A DNA stretch of 43,802 nt. It comes from Minwuia thermotolerans. Its GTDB lineage: Bacteria; Pseudomonadota; Alphaproteobacteria; Minwuiales; Minwuiaceae. The translations under genes and the position numbers were made by a program. Each line of letters opens with the position of its first letter. Position 1 is the stretch's first letter. Location of the stretch: the NCBI GenBank assembly GCA_021604565.1, contig BQJF01000033.1, positions 1 through 43,802 on the forward strand. The letters run 5' to 3'. Below, piece by piece: positions 1 through 7,659 of this stretch. The notes under the pieces are model-generated. The model was not told the DNA's origin, made no database searches, and saw nothing but the letters and a program-made list of their open reading frames with translations.

Positions 1-461
1 GAGGTGTAGGCGCTCATCCGGGTGGTGAACAGCCAGGCGACATTGCGCACGCCCTTGGTCAGCAGCGCGTCATCAAGATACTTCGCCGCTTCCGATCCCG
101 GCCAGTTGGCCAGGACGGCCTTGCTGGTCACCGCATAGGGCTTCAGCGTGACATTCATCAGCGGCAGCGTCTTGCCCCACTGGAAGTTCACGGAGAAGGC
201 GCATTCGATGCTGCCCTTGGCGACGGAGGGGATGTTCTCCTTCGCGCCCGAAAGGCTGTTGGCACCGAAGACCTGCACGTCGATGTCGCCCTTCGACTGG
301 GCTTCGACCTCGGCGGCCCAGCGGTCGATCACCTGGGCGATATGATGCTGCGGCGGCAACTGGTGGCTGCAGCGCATGGCCTCGGCGGCCTGGGCCGTGC
401 CGGACTGGCCGATACCGGCCAGCGCGGCGGCGGCAACGGCGGTCATCAGGATCTTCTTCAT
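1..461 (-). CDS. TRAP transporter solute-binding protein, DctP family (partial, C-terminus beyond the window)
   Basis: This is the N-terminal 153 residues of a periplasmic solute-binding protein of a TRAP (tripartite ATP-independent periplasmic) transporter. Residues 1-26 form a signal peptide (MKK start, alanine-rich core, AQA-A cleavage-like site). The mature part opens with MRCSHQLPPQHHIAQVIDRW, which resembles the DctP/TRAP receptor fold (a strand, then a helix after a histidine-rich turn). Next come GDIDVQVFGANSLSGAKENI and a segment ending in NVAWLF, both family-like. The start is supported by an AGGAGG ribosome site just upstream. It lies 33 bases downstream of the CoA-transferase gene on the same strand, so the two are probably co-transcribed and the ligand may be a carboxylate activated by that enzyme. 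The ligand cannot be read from sequence. The membrane subunits are not in the window. Confidence 0.8.
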   Translation of the reverse strand, partial: MKKILMTAVAAAALAGIGQSGTAQAAEAMRCSHQLPPQHHIAQVIDRWAAEVEAQSKGDIDVQVFGANSLSGAKENIPSVAKGSIECAFSVNFQWGKTLPLMNVTLKPYAVTSKAVLANWPGSEAAKYLDDALLTKGVRNVAWLFTTRMSAYT

Positions 462-494
462 GGGGGTCCCCTCCTGTCGTTTGTTGATTGCGTC

Positions 495-1655
495 CTATTT
501 GCCAGAGGCGGCGGCGATTGTCGAACTGTCCAGCCCGAGCGCACGCAATATGTCGTCGGTATGTTCACCGATCTCCGGCACAGCCGCATCGAAGTCAGTG
601 GGCTGACCGTCGAAGTCCAGCGGCAGTCCCGGTGCGCGAAATGCCTTGTCGTTGTAGGTAGAGGTCAGCAGCCCACCGGGCCGGTTCACATGCCGGTCGT
701 CATACATCTGCGCCGGTCTGGCAATCGGGGCATAGGGGATGCCCAGCGGCAGGAAGGCCGCCTCCAGATCGGCCAGGGCGCGCGTCCTGACGGCTTCGGC
801 GATGATCGGGATGGTCCATGACCGGGCGTCGATCTGCTGCATCTTCGATTTCAGGTCGTCGCGTCCCACCAGTTGCTGCAGGCCCAGCAGGCCGCAGAGC
901 GAGTCCCAGTGGCCGAGAGTGACAGCGCCGATGAAGAGCTGCTTGCCATCGGCGGTTTCGAAGATGTCATAGACCGGCCAGGAGAAATCACGCTCCGGCA
1001 TTGGCGGGGCCTCGGTCCCCACCAGGTCGAACTGCACCATGTGCTGAGCCACCATCAGCAGGCAGTTCTCGAACAGGCCGACGCGCACCTCGCGGCCTTC
1101 GCCGGTCCTGTCCCGATCCATCAGCGCCGCCATGACGCCCATGGCCCCGAACATGCCCGCCATAATGTCGTTGGCCGACGATCCGACCCGCAGCGGCCGA
1201 CCCGTCGGGCCGGTCATGTAGGCGAGGCCGGTCATCATCTGCACGACCTCGTCCAGCGCTGTGCGGTCGCGATAGGGGCCGTTCAGAAAGCCCTTGTGCG
1301 GTGCCGCGATCAGTTGGGGATAGCGCTTGCGCAGGGTGGCGGCATCCAGCCCGCGCTTCTCCAGCGAACCGTCGCGGAAGTTCTCGATGAAGACGTCGGC
1401 ATCGGCCAGCAGCGCATGCAGCGCGGCCATGCCGGCCTCCGAATCGAGGTCCAGCGATACAGAACGCTTGCCCCGGTTGAACACGGGAAAGAACCCGGTG
1501 CCCATGCCGGTCAGCGCCCGTGTCCGGTCGCCCTCCGGCGGCTCGATCTTGATCACGTCGGCACCGAACATGGCCAGGAACATGCCGCAGGACGGTCCCA
1601 TGATCATGTGGCTCATCTCGACGACGCGAACGCCTGACAGGGTGTTGGGCTTCAT
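495..1655 (-). CDS. CaiB/BaiF family III CoA-transferase
   Basis: This 386-residue protein has the usual length for a family III CoA-transferase, which moves CoA between carboxylic acids through an aspartyl-CoA anhydride intermediate. The N-terminus shows LSGVRVVEMSHMIMGPSCGM followed by GADVIKIEPPEGDRTR, the typical CoA-binding Rossmann start. NRGKRSVSLDLDSEAG and DVFIENFRDGSLEKRGLD are further family blocks. The catalytic aspartate is probably Asp163 in SSANDIMAGMFGAMG. The ATG has a GGGGAAG site upstream. It is followed at 33 bases by the TRAP solute-binding protein gene, which suggests uptake and activation of one carboxylic acid. The substrate cannot be assigned. It is divergent from the sulfatase gene, with a 128-base gap. 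Confidence 0.88.
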   Translation of the reverse strand: MKPNTLSGVRVVEMSHMIMGPSCGMFLAMFGADVIKIEPPEGDRTRALTGMGTGFFPVFNRGKRSVSLDLDSEAGMAALHALLADADVFIENFRDGSLEKRGLDAATLRKRYPQLIAAPHKGFLNGPYRDRTALDEVVQMMTGLAYMTGPTGRPLRVGSSANDIMAGMFGAMGVMAALMDRDRTGEGREVRVGLFENCLLMVAQHMVQFDLVGTEAPPMPERDFSWPVYDIFETADGKQLFIGAVTLGHWDSLCGLLGLQQLVGRDDLKSKMQQIDARSWTIPIIAEAVRTRALADLEAAFLPLGIPYAPIARPAQMYDDRHVNRPGGLLTSTYNDKAFRAPGLPLDFDGQPTDFDAAVPEIGEHTDDILRALGLDSSTIAAASGK

Positions 1656-1783
1656 GTCTTGCTTCCCCGGGTGTGTTCAGAGCCCGCCTTATAGCGCAGT
1701 TCTGCGCGGACGCATCGGGGCTGTCTCTTTCAGTCGGCAATGCGCTAGGTTCTGCTGCGCGCATGACAGGGGAGGGATGCAGG

Positions 1784-4045
1784 ATGACAGGAAACAGCGG
1801 AAAGTTTGCGGGACAGATCGGACGCACGATTGCGGAATCGGAACCCTGGTGGCCGGAGAAGGTGAAACCGCCGAAAGGGGCGCCGAACATCCTGATGGTC
1901 CTGTTCGACGATGTCGGATTCTCCGACTTCGGCTGCTACGGCTCGACCATCCGTACCCCGACGATCGATGCGCTGGCGGGGGAGGGACTGCGTTATTCGG
2001 GGTTCCACACGACCGCCATGTGCTCGACCACCCGCGCGGCATTGCTGACCGGGCGCAACCATCATTCGGTCGGTGTCGGCAGCCTGGCGAATTTCGACAG
2101 CGGCTATCCGGGATATACCGGCAAGATCTCGAAGCAGGCCGGCACCATCGCCGAGATGCTGCGGGGCCAGGGCTATCGCAACTACATGCTGGGCAAGTGG
2201 CACGTCACGCCGCTGACGGAAACCGGGGCGACCGGACCGTTCGATGGCTGGCCGCTGGGACGTGGCTTCGACCGGTTCTATGGTTTCATGGACGCGGAGA
2301 CCGATCAGTACGCGCCGGAGCTGGTGCAGGACAATTCCCACATCGACCCGCCGGGCACCTTCGCCGACGGCTATCACCTGACGTCCGATCTGGTGGATCA
2401 GGCCATCCGTTTCCTGTCCGGCCACATCGCGGAGCAGCCCACAGTGCCCTGGATGACGCTGCTGTCCTTCGGTGCCTGCCACGCGCCGCATCAGGCGCCC
2501 TTCGACCTGATCAAGTCATACGACGAGATGTTCAGCGGTGGCTGGGACGTGGAGCGGGCGCGCAGGCTGGCACGGCAGAAGGAACTGGGGCTGGTGCCGC
2601 AGGATACCGTGCTGCCGCCGATCAATGACAATGTCCGCCCCTGGGACAAGCACAGCGCGGACGAGCAGAAGGTCTTCACCCGGCTGCAGTCGGCCTATGC
2701 CGCCATGCTGGACCATGCCGACCAGCACCTGGCCCGGCTCGTCGGGTTCCTGGAGAATGCCGGGGTGCGCGACGACACCATCATCATCGTCATGTCCGAC
2801 AATGGCGCGAGTCAGGAGGGCGGGCCGTTCGGCTTCGTCAATGCCATGGGGCCCTACAACGGGCGCAAGGAGCCGGTGGCGGAAAAGCTCGCGCGCATCG
2901 ACGACATCGGTGGGCCGGACACCCATTCCAACTTCCCCTTCGGCTGGGCGATGGCGGCCAACACGCCGCTGAAACGCTACAAGCAGAACACCCATGGCGG
3001 CGGCATCCGCGACCCGCTGGTGATCTCCTGGCCCAACGGTCTGGGCCGCGAGGGCGGGCTGCGGCACCAGTTCGCTCATGTCAGCGATCTGGTGCCGACC
3101 CTGCTGGAGATTGTCGGCGTCGAGCCTCCGACGGAAGTGAATGGCGTGGCGCAGATGCCGCTGGAGGGCGTCAGCTTCGCGGCCAGCCTGAAGAACGCCG
3201 ACGCGCCATCACGCGACCGGCCGCAATATTTCGAGATGTTCGGTCATCGCGGTCTCTGGCTCGACGGCTGGAAGGCTGTGGCGTTCCATCCACCGGGCAC
3301 GCCGTTCGATGACGACGTCTGGGAACTCTATCACCTGGACGCCGACTTCTCCGAGAGCACCGACGTTGCCGGGGCGCATCCCGAGAAGCTGCAGGCGATG
3401 ATCGACCGCTGGTGGCAGGAGGCGGCTGAGAAGAACGTGCTGCCGCTGGACGACCGCTTTGCCGCCCGCTTCGCGGAGAATGCGGAGCGGCATCAGGGCG
3501 CGCGGACCCGTTTCGACTTCCACTGGGGCATGGGGCACATCCCGACAGAGGTGGCGCCCGATATCCGCAGTCGCGACTATGACATCACAGCACACGTGCG
3601 GATCGGTGACGCGGTGCCGGTGGGGATACTGCTGGCCCATGGCGACGCCACGTCCGGCTATGCCCTCTACATCGACGCGGATGGTCATCTGGTTCATGTC
3701 ACCAACATCGGTGGTGAGATGACGGTACTGCGCTCCGGTGGTGCCATTCCGTCCGGCGCGGCGGAACTGGGACTGGAGGCGCGGAACGATGCCGATGGCG
3801 ACGGGATCACCTATCGCCTGCTGATCGACCGGCAGGAAGCCGGGTCATTGCATACGCCGCTGACCTTCGGTCCGTTCATTTCCTGGTCCGGGCTGGATAT
3901 CGGGCGGGATCGCGGCAGCCCGGTCGGTGCCTACGAAGCGCCCTACAGCTTCACCGGCGAACTGCACCGGGTAAGCGTCAGGCTGCATCAGGCCAACGGT
4001 CTGGACGGGGAGATGATCGCCAACGCGGAGATGGCACGGCAGTAG
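1784..4045 (+). CDS. Arylsulfatase-type type I sulfatase (alkaline phosphatase superfamily)
   Basis: The 753-residue protein is a sulfatase predicted to hydrolyse sulfate esters. The N-terminal metal site is PNILMVLFDDVGFSDFGCYG (Asp42, Asp43). The formylglycine signature region is MCSTTRAALLTGRNHH, with Cys80 and Arg84. Position +2 is Thr where the classical C-x-P-S-R motif has Pro, a departure from the textbook signature. MLGKWH (near residue 143) and MSDNGAS (near residue 338) supply further active-site residues. The last 150 or so residues look like a beta-rich accessory domain. I see no signal peptide. The start at 1784 is preferred over 1673 and 1763 because a GGGGAGGG site lies at good spacing before it. 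The gene ends before a large palindrome. Confidence 0.9.
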   Translation: MTGNSGKFAGQIGRTIAESEPWWPEKVKPPKGAPNILMVLFDDVGFSDFGCYGSTIRTPTIDALAGEGLRYSGFHTTAMCSTTRAALLTGRNHHSVGVGSLANFDSGYPGYTGKISKQAGTIAEMLRGQGYRNYMLGKWHVTPLTETGATGPFDGWPLGRGFDRFYGFMDAETDQYAPELVQDNSHIDPPGTFADGYHLTSDLVDQAIRFLSGHIAEQPTVPWMTLLSFGACHAPHQAPFDLIKSYDEMFSGGWDVERARRLARQKELGLVPQDTVLPPINDNVRPWDKHSADEQKVFTRLQSAYAAMLDHADQHLARLVGFLENAGVRDDTIIIVMSDNGASQEGGPFGFVNAMGPYNGRKEPVAEKLARIDDIGGPDTHSNFPFGWAMAANTPLKRYKQNTHGGGIRDPLVISWPNGLGREGGLRHQFAHVSDLVPTLLEIVGVEPPTEVNGVAQMPLEGVSFAASLKNADAPSRDRPQYFEMFGHRGLWLDGWKAVAFHPPGTPFDDDVWELYHLDADFSESTDVAGAHPEKLQAMIDRWWQEAAEKNVLPLDDRFAARFAENAERHQGARTRFDFHWGMGHIPTEVAPDIRSRDYDITAHVRIGDAVPVGILLAHGDATSGYALYIDADGHLVHVTNIGGEMTVLRSGGAIPSGAAELGLEARNDADGDGITYRLLIDRQEAGSLHTPLTFGPFISWSGLDIGRDRGSPVGAYEAPYSFTGELHRVSVRLHQANGLDGEMIANAEMARQ

Positions 4046-4059
4046 GGTTTGTCAGTGGA

Positions 4060-4145
4060 CTGTTCCATCCCTCTCCCCCTCCCGGCCACCCATTTCAGGA
4101 TACTTGCGTGGGTGGCCGGGAGGGGGAGAGGGGAGGAACGGTCAG
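4060..4145. repeat. Intergenic palindromic repeat, copy 1
   Basis: A 22-base perfect inverted repeat (arms 4070-4091 and 4110-4131) encloses an 18-base loop containing AGGATACT. The arms are C/T-rich on the left and G/A-rich on the right, with weaker pairing extending outwards. A second copy with closely similar arms and the same AGGATACT loop motif lies at 28907-28988. Here it sits between the convergent sulfatase and TM2 genes, where it could also end transcription, although there is no T-run. Confidence 0.85.
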
Positions 4146-4152
4146 CAAACAG

Positions 4153-4479
4153 TCACTTCCCGCGTTCGATGCGGTCCACGACGGCGTTGTTCTCCGCGCG
4201 GACCATGCCGGGGATCAGCAGGGCGTCGAGGCACCACCAGATGGCCCAGGGCACCAGCAGGAAATAGCCGATGAAGACCACGGCAAGGCCGGTTCCCGCA
4301 CCCCAGAGCAGCAGCATGATGATTCCGGAGAACACCCGGCCCAGATAGAACCGGTGCAGGCCGAGCCAGCCAAGGAAGAACCAGAGCAGATAGGCAAGCA
4401 GCGCCGAGCGGGCATTGGCCTGGTATCTGGCGGATGCGGTATCGCTGCCACCGGGGAATTCGGCATCAGGTTGTGACAT
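4153..4479 (-). CDS. TM2 domain-containing membrane protein
   Basis: This 108-residue protein matches the TM2 domain pattern: a polar N-terminus of about 25 residues, then AYLLWFFLGWLGLHRFYLGR, a second hydrophobic helix (IIMLLLWGAGTGLAVVFIGY) and a short LVPWAIWWCLDALLIPGMV segment. The GxxGxHRFYLGR block is the family hallmark. The function of TM2 proteins in bacteria is not established. The ATG is preceded by GGAGAA at eight bases. The gene is divergent from leuD with an 86-base gap and convergent with the sulfatase gene. Confidence 0.88.
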   Translation of the reverse strand: MSQPDAEFPGGSDTASARYQANARSALLAYLLWFFLGWLGLHRFYLGRVFSGIIMLLLWGAGTGLAVVFIGYFLLVPWAIWWCLDALLIPGMVRAENNAVVDRIERGK

Positions 4480-4565
4480 GGCAGGCTTCTCCCGTGTTGC
4501 TTGGCACTTTAACTATGCACTGGCTGGCGCTATGACAACGCGCGAACGGAGAGGGAGCCCGAACC

Positions 4566-5180
4566 ATGCAGAAATTCGACCGCCTGAAGGCAACTGCGGC
4601 GCCGATGAAGATTGCCAACATCGACACCGACATGATCATTCCGAAGCAGTTCCTGAAGACGATCAAGCGTTCGGGGCTGGGCAAGCACCTGTTCGACGAG
4701 ATGCGTTACACCGACGGTGTGACCGAAATTCCGGACTTCGTGCTGAACCGGGAGCCTTACCGGAAGGCAGAGATCCTGGTCGCCGGTGACAATTTCGGCT
4801 GCGGCTCCAGCCGCGAACACGCGCCCTGGGCGCTGCTCGACTTCGGCATCCGCTGTGTCATCGCGGAGAGCTTTGCCGACATCTTCTACAACAACTGCTC
4901 GAAGAACGGCATTCTGGCCGTGCCGCTGCCGAAGGATGCCATCGAGTACCTGCTGGCTGACGCGGCGGAGGGCCTGGAGATCGAGGTCGATCTGGAAAGC
5001 CAGACCGTCTTTGCCTCCAACGGCAAGACCTTCCGCTTCGAGATCGACCCGTTCCGCAAGCACTGCCTGCTGAACGGCCTGGACGACATCGGCCTGACGA
5101 TGCAGCGCGGCGACGCCATTGACGGCTTCGAGGCCCAGCAGAAGAGCAGCGCGCCCTGGCTCTATCGCGCCGCTTCCTGA
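4566..5180 (+). CDS. leuD: 3-isopropylmalate dehydratase small subunit
   Basis: LeuD is the small subunit that, with the iron-sulfur subunit LeuC, isomerises 2-isopropylmalate to 3-isopropylmalate in leucine biosynthesis. The 204-residue length is standard. Recognisable blocks are [20 protein letters not shown] near the start, the swivel-domain motif [17 protein letters not shown], and [21 protein letters not shown] purine-rich GAGAGGGAG site precedes the ATG. The gene is followed 30 bases later by leuB. leuC is not in the window, so the leu genes are split in this genome or leuC lies elsewhere. Confidence 0.97.
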   Translation: MQKFDRLKATAAPMKIANIDTDMIIPKQFLKTIKRSGLGKHLFDEMRYTDGVTEIPDFVLNREPYRKAEILVAGDNFGCGSSREHAPWALLDFGIRCVIAESFADIFYNNCSKNGILAVPLPKDAIEYLLADAAEGLEIEVDLESQTVFASNGKTFRFEIDPFRKHCLLNGLDDIGLTMQRGDAIDGFEAQQKSSAPWLYRAAS

Positions 5181-5210
5181 CGCACGACCCATTCTGGAGG
5201 AATTGAGATC

Positions 5211-6323
5211 ATGGCATCAAACCGCAAACTGCTGATGCTGCCCGGTGACGGCATCGGGCCGGAAGTGATGAGTGTCGTGCGCAAGGTGATCGACTGGATG
5301 GATCATCGCCGCGCCGTCAGCTTCGACGTGACCGAGGATCTGGTCGGCGGTGCGTCGATCGACAAGCATGGCATCCCCGTGACTGACAAGGTGGTGGATA
5401 CCGCCATGAACTCCGACGCGGTGCTGCTTGGCGCCGTCGGCGGCCCGAAGTGGGATGACCTGCCGTTCGCGCAGAAGCCGGAGCGTGGCCTGCTGCGCCT
5501 GCGCAAGGATCTGGGCCTCTATGCCAACCTGCGCCCGGCACTCTGCTTCGCGCCGCTGGTTGATGCCTCGACCCTGAAGCGGGACGTGATCGAAGGGCTG
5601 GACATCATGATCATCCGCGAACTGACGGGTGGTGTGTATTTCGGCGAACCGCGCGGGATCGAGGATCTGCCGAACGGCGAACGTCGCGGGATCAACACGC
5701 AGGTCTACACGACCTCCGAGATCCGTCGCGTTGCCGCCGTCGCCTTCGACCTAGCGCGCAAGCGCGGCAACAAGGTGTGCTCCGTCGAGAAGGCCAACGT
5801 CATGGAATCCGGCGTGCTCTGGCGCGAGGAAGTGACGAAGCTGCATGCGGAATCCTTCTCCGATGTCGAACTCAGCCATATGTATGCCGACAACTGCTCC
5901 ATGCAGCTTGTCCGTGCGCCGAAGCAGTTCGATGTCATCGTGACCGACAACCTGTTCGGCGACATGCTGTCCGACACGGCGGCGATGCTGACGGGGTCGC
6001 TCGGCATGCTGCCTTCCGCTTCGCTGGGCGATGTGGACGAGACAGGTCGCCGCAAGTCGCTGTACGAACCGGTGCACGGTTCCGCGCCGGACATCGCCGG
6101 ACAGGGCAAGGCCAACCCGCTGGCCACCCTGCTGTCCTATGCCATGGCGCTGCGCTACACCTTTGATCTGCCGGACGATGCTGACCTGATCGAGACGGCA
6201 GTGAACAACGTGCTTTCACGCGGACTGCGCACCGCCGACATCATGGCGGAAGGCATGGCACAGGTTGCGACGGCTACCATGTCTGACGCCCTGCTGAAGG
6301 AACTCGACAAGCTCGCTGCCTGA
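5211..6323 (+). CDS. leuB: 3-isopropylmalate dehydrogenase
   Basis: LeuB oxidises and decarboxylates 3-isopropylmalate to 2-oxoisocaproate with NAD, the step after LeuC/LeuD. The protein has 370 residues, the usual size. It begins [14 protein letters not shown] and contains [25 protein letters not shown] (substrate arginines), [33 protein letters not shown] (metal aspartates) and [19 protein letters not shown] (NAD-binding). A GGAGGAA site precedes the ATG. It is probably co-transcribed with leuD. A perfect 9-bp hairpin spans its stop codon, and a good terminator lies 165 bases further on. Confidence 0.98.
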   Translation: MASNRKLLMLPGDGIGPEVMSVVRKVIDWMDHRRAVSFDVTEDLVGGASIDKHGIPVTDKVVDTAMNSDAVLLGAVGGPKWDDLPFAQKPERGLLRLRKDLGLYANLRPALCFAPLVDASTLKRDVIEGLDIMIIRELTGGVYFGEPRGIEDLPNGERRGINTQVYTTSEIRRVAAVAFDLARKRGNKVCSVEKANVMESGVLWREEVTKLHAESFSDVELSHMYADNCSMQLVRAPKQFDVIVTDNLFGDMLSDTAAMLTGSLGMLPSASLGDVDETGRRKSLYEPVHGSAPDIAGQGKANPLATLLSYAMALRYTFDLPDDADLIETAVNNVLSRGLRTADIMAEGMAQVATATMSDALLKELDKLAA

Positions 6324-6338
6324 AGTTGAGGCAGCGAG
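6312..6338 (+). terminator. Hairpin spanning the leuB stop codon
   Basis: CTCGCTGCC (6312-6320) and GGCAGCGAG (6330-6338) form a perfect 9-bp stem whose loop contains the leuB TGA. Only a weak A/T-rich stretch follows, so this is more likely a 3'-end stability hairpin or partial terminator than a strong one. Confidence 0.5.
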
Positions 6339-6429
6339 ATAGATATTTGTGCACCGACAAGTATCTTGACGTTGCGTAACGCATTCCATGCGGGTAACGT
6401 TCCATCAGCTTTGCCCGAGTCTTGGGAGG

Positions 6430-6521
6430 GGCGCTGGGAGACGGAGCCGATCAAGAGCACCGCTCCTGTACGCAGAACAAGCTGAGAAAGAGCCGTCTCC
6501 GAAAGGGCGCGGCTCTTTTTT
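6430..6521 (+). ncRNA. Candidate structured RNA downstream of leuB
   Basis: The 240-base gap between leuB and the convergent Nudix gene ends in a terminator and has additional pairing. GGAGACGG (6437-6444) is an exact complement of CCGTCTCC (6493-6500). That pairing overlaps the left arm of the terminator stem (6488-6495) by three bases, so the two folds compete. An internal GGAGC/GCTCC pair (6443-6447 and 6462-6466) is a third option. No gene follows on this strand before 7660, so it is not an obvious leader. It may be a 3'-derived or separate small RNA, or simply a leuB 3' UTR. I recognise no known RNA family and no convincing promoter. Confidence 0.3.
6488..6521 (+). terminator. Rho-independent terminator
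   Basis: AAGAGCCG (6488-6495) pairs perfectly with CGGCTCTT (6510-6517), followed by a T-run to 6521. It ends transcription from leuD-leuB or from the RNA candidate just upstream. It lies between convergent genes. Confidence 0.8.
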
Positions 6522-6563
6522 ATGTGCTTCGGCAAGCTGGGTCTTGCAGTACCCTGACCGGGT

Positions 6564-7400
6564 TCAGCCCTCGCCCACATCCCAGGTCGCCTTGCCGAAA
6601 CCGGCGTCAGCGGGGATGTCGATCATGCGACGGCCGTCCTTCACATAGACATGTGGTGTGACGATGACGGGCGTGCGTTTGGCGGCGGTGGCCATGGCCT
6701 CGGCGACGTTTGATGCCTCGCCGAGCAACTGCAGGTTCAGGCGTGTGGCGAAGACCATGGTGACTTCACCGCGGTCGGCCTGCTCCATGACCGCTGCGGG
6801 TGTCGTCCAGACGCTTTCCACCGCCTCCGTACCATCGTGCAGGGCACCGTCGATTTGAGCCTCCGGGGCTTCGGCGATGAAGAACGGGGTATCGAAGCGC
6901 TTCGGCATGACCGGTGGCGTGATCCAGTGGGCGAAGGCCTCCAGGCGGTCCACCCGGATCGACAGTCCCTCCGCCGTCGCCATGGCGCCCATGGTGACCT
7001 GGTTCTTCTCCAGCCGCGCCGCATAGCGGTCCTTGAGGTCATTGGTCTGCTCGGCGGTCAGTTCGCTGCCGTCTCGGTGGGTGGCGATCAGGACACCGGT
7101 CTCCTCGAAAGCCTCCCGGATCGCGGAGACACGGAAACCGAGCTGGGTGTCGTCGAGACCGTCGGCGCCGATGGTTGCGGCGCGGGCTTCCGCATCGCTG
7201 TCCTCGGGATCGACCTTGCCGCCGGGAAAGACCATCGCGCCGGACGCGAAGTCGATCTTGTGGTGGCGCTTGACCATGAAGACTTCCAGTCCGGCGTCGG
7301 CATCGCGGATGAGCAGGATGCTGCTGGCCGGGCGCGGGACCACATCCGCGTACTTCCCGCTCAGGTCCGCGCCGCTTGCCAGTACATTGCCTTTCGACAT
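6564..7400 (-). CDS. Nudix hydrolase (NUDT7/NUDT19-like)
   Basis: The 278-residue protein belongs to the Nudix superfamily, which cleaves nucleoside diphosphates linked to another group. ASSILLIRDADAGLEVFMVK is the first strand pair. The Nudix box is split by an insertion: GAMVFPGGKVDPED, then about 25 residues, then AIREAFEETGVLIA, which carries the metal-binding REAFEE. Such an insertion is typical of the NUDT7/NUDT19-like branch, some of whose members act on CoA derivatives. The substrate here is an inference only. The start at 7400 is chosen because GGGGAGGA lies just upstream. Two related Nudix genes lie at 19995 and 20714. It is divergent from the AsmA gene. Confidence 0.88.
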   Translation of the reverse strand: MSKGNVLASGADLSGKYADVVPRPASSILLIRDADAGLEVFMVKRHHKIDFASGAMVFPGGKVDPEDSDAEARAATIGADGLDDTQLGFRVSAIREAFEETGVLIATHRDGSELTAEQTNDLKDRYAARLEKNQVTMGAMATAEGLSIRVDRLEAFAHWITPPVMPKRFDTPFFIAEAPEAQIDGALHDGTEAVESVWTTPAAVMEQADRGEVTMVFATRLNLQLLGEASNVAEAMATAAKRTPVIVTPHVYVKDGRRMIDIPADAGFGKATWDVGEG

Positions 7401-7495
7401 CTTGTCCTCCCCAGGGTTGTCTCGGCCAGTGCCGAACATAGGCCAGCCACCGAACAACGGGAAGCGCAGAAGCGGAAGGGGAGAGGCGCGTCGGG

Positions 7496-7535
7496 ACGCA
7501 TCCTGAGATTGTCGGCACGCATTCTGCTATTGTCG
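7496..7535. promoter_or_regulatory. Two direct repeats spaced 21 bases, possible operator
   Basis: ACGCATCCTGAGATTGTCG (7496-7514) and ACGCATTCTGCTATTGTCG (7517-7535) agree at 16 of 19 positions. Their starts are 21 bases apart, about two turns of the helix. They sit in the 259-base divergent gap between the Nudix and AsmA genes. A TTGACA hexamer at 7601-7606 could be a -35 element for the AsmA gene, but I see no good -10 at 17 bases. Binding of a tandem regulator is an inference. Confidence 0.4.
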
Positions 7536-7659
7536 TCACAGAATTGTGGAAATGCTGTGCCAGCACCCTGTGTGAAGCCTGTGACCGGCTTCGCGAAGGT
7601 TTGACAGGTGCGAAATGGCAGTCGAAAAAGTGAAACGAGTTCCAATTTAGGGGAAACCG

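Noticed and set aside
1673..1783. Upstream in-frame start codons for the sulfatase
   Set aside because: The 37 extra residues lack family features, and the best ribosome site is before 1784.
495..4045. Linking the family III CoA-transferase to the candidate desulfinase as one sulfinopropionate pathway
   Set aside because: The genes are about 21 kb apart with unrelated genes between them, and the transferase substrate cannot be read from sequence.
6366..6394. TTGACG at 6366-6371 as a -35 element for the RNA candidate after leuB
   Set aside because: No -10-like hexamer lies 16-18 bases downstream.
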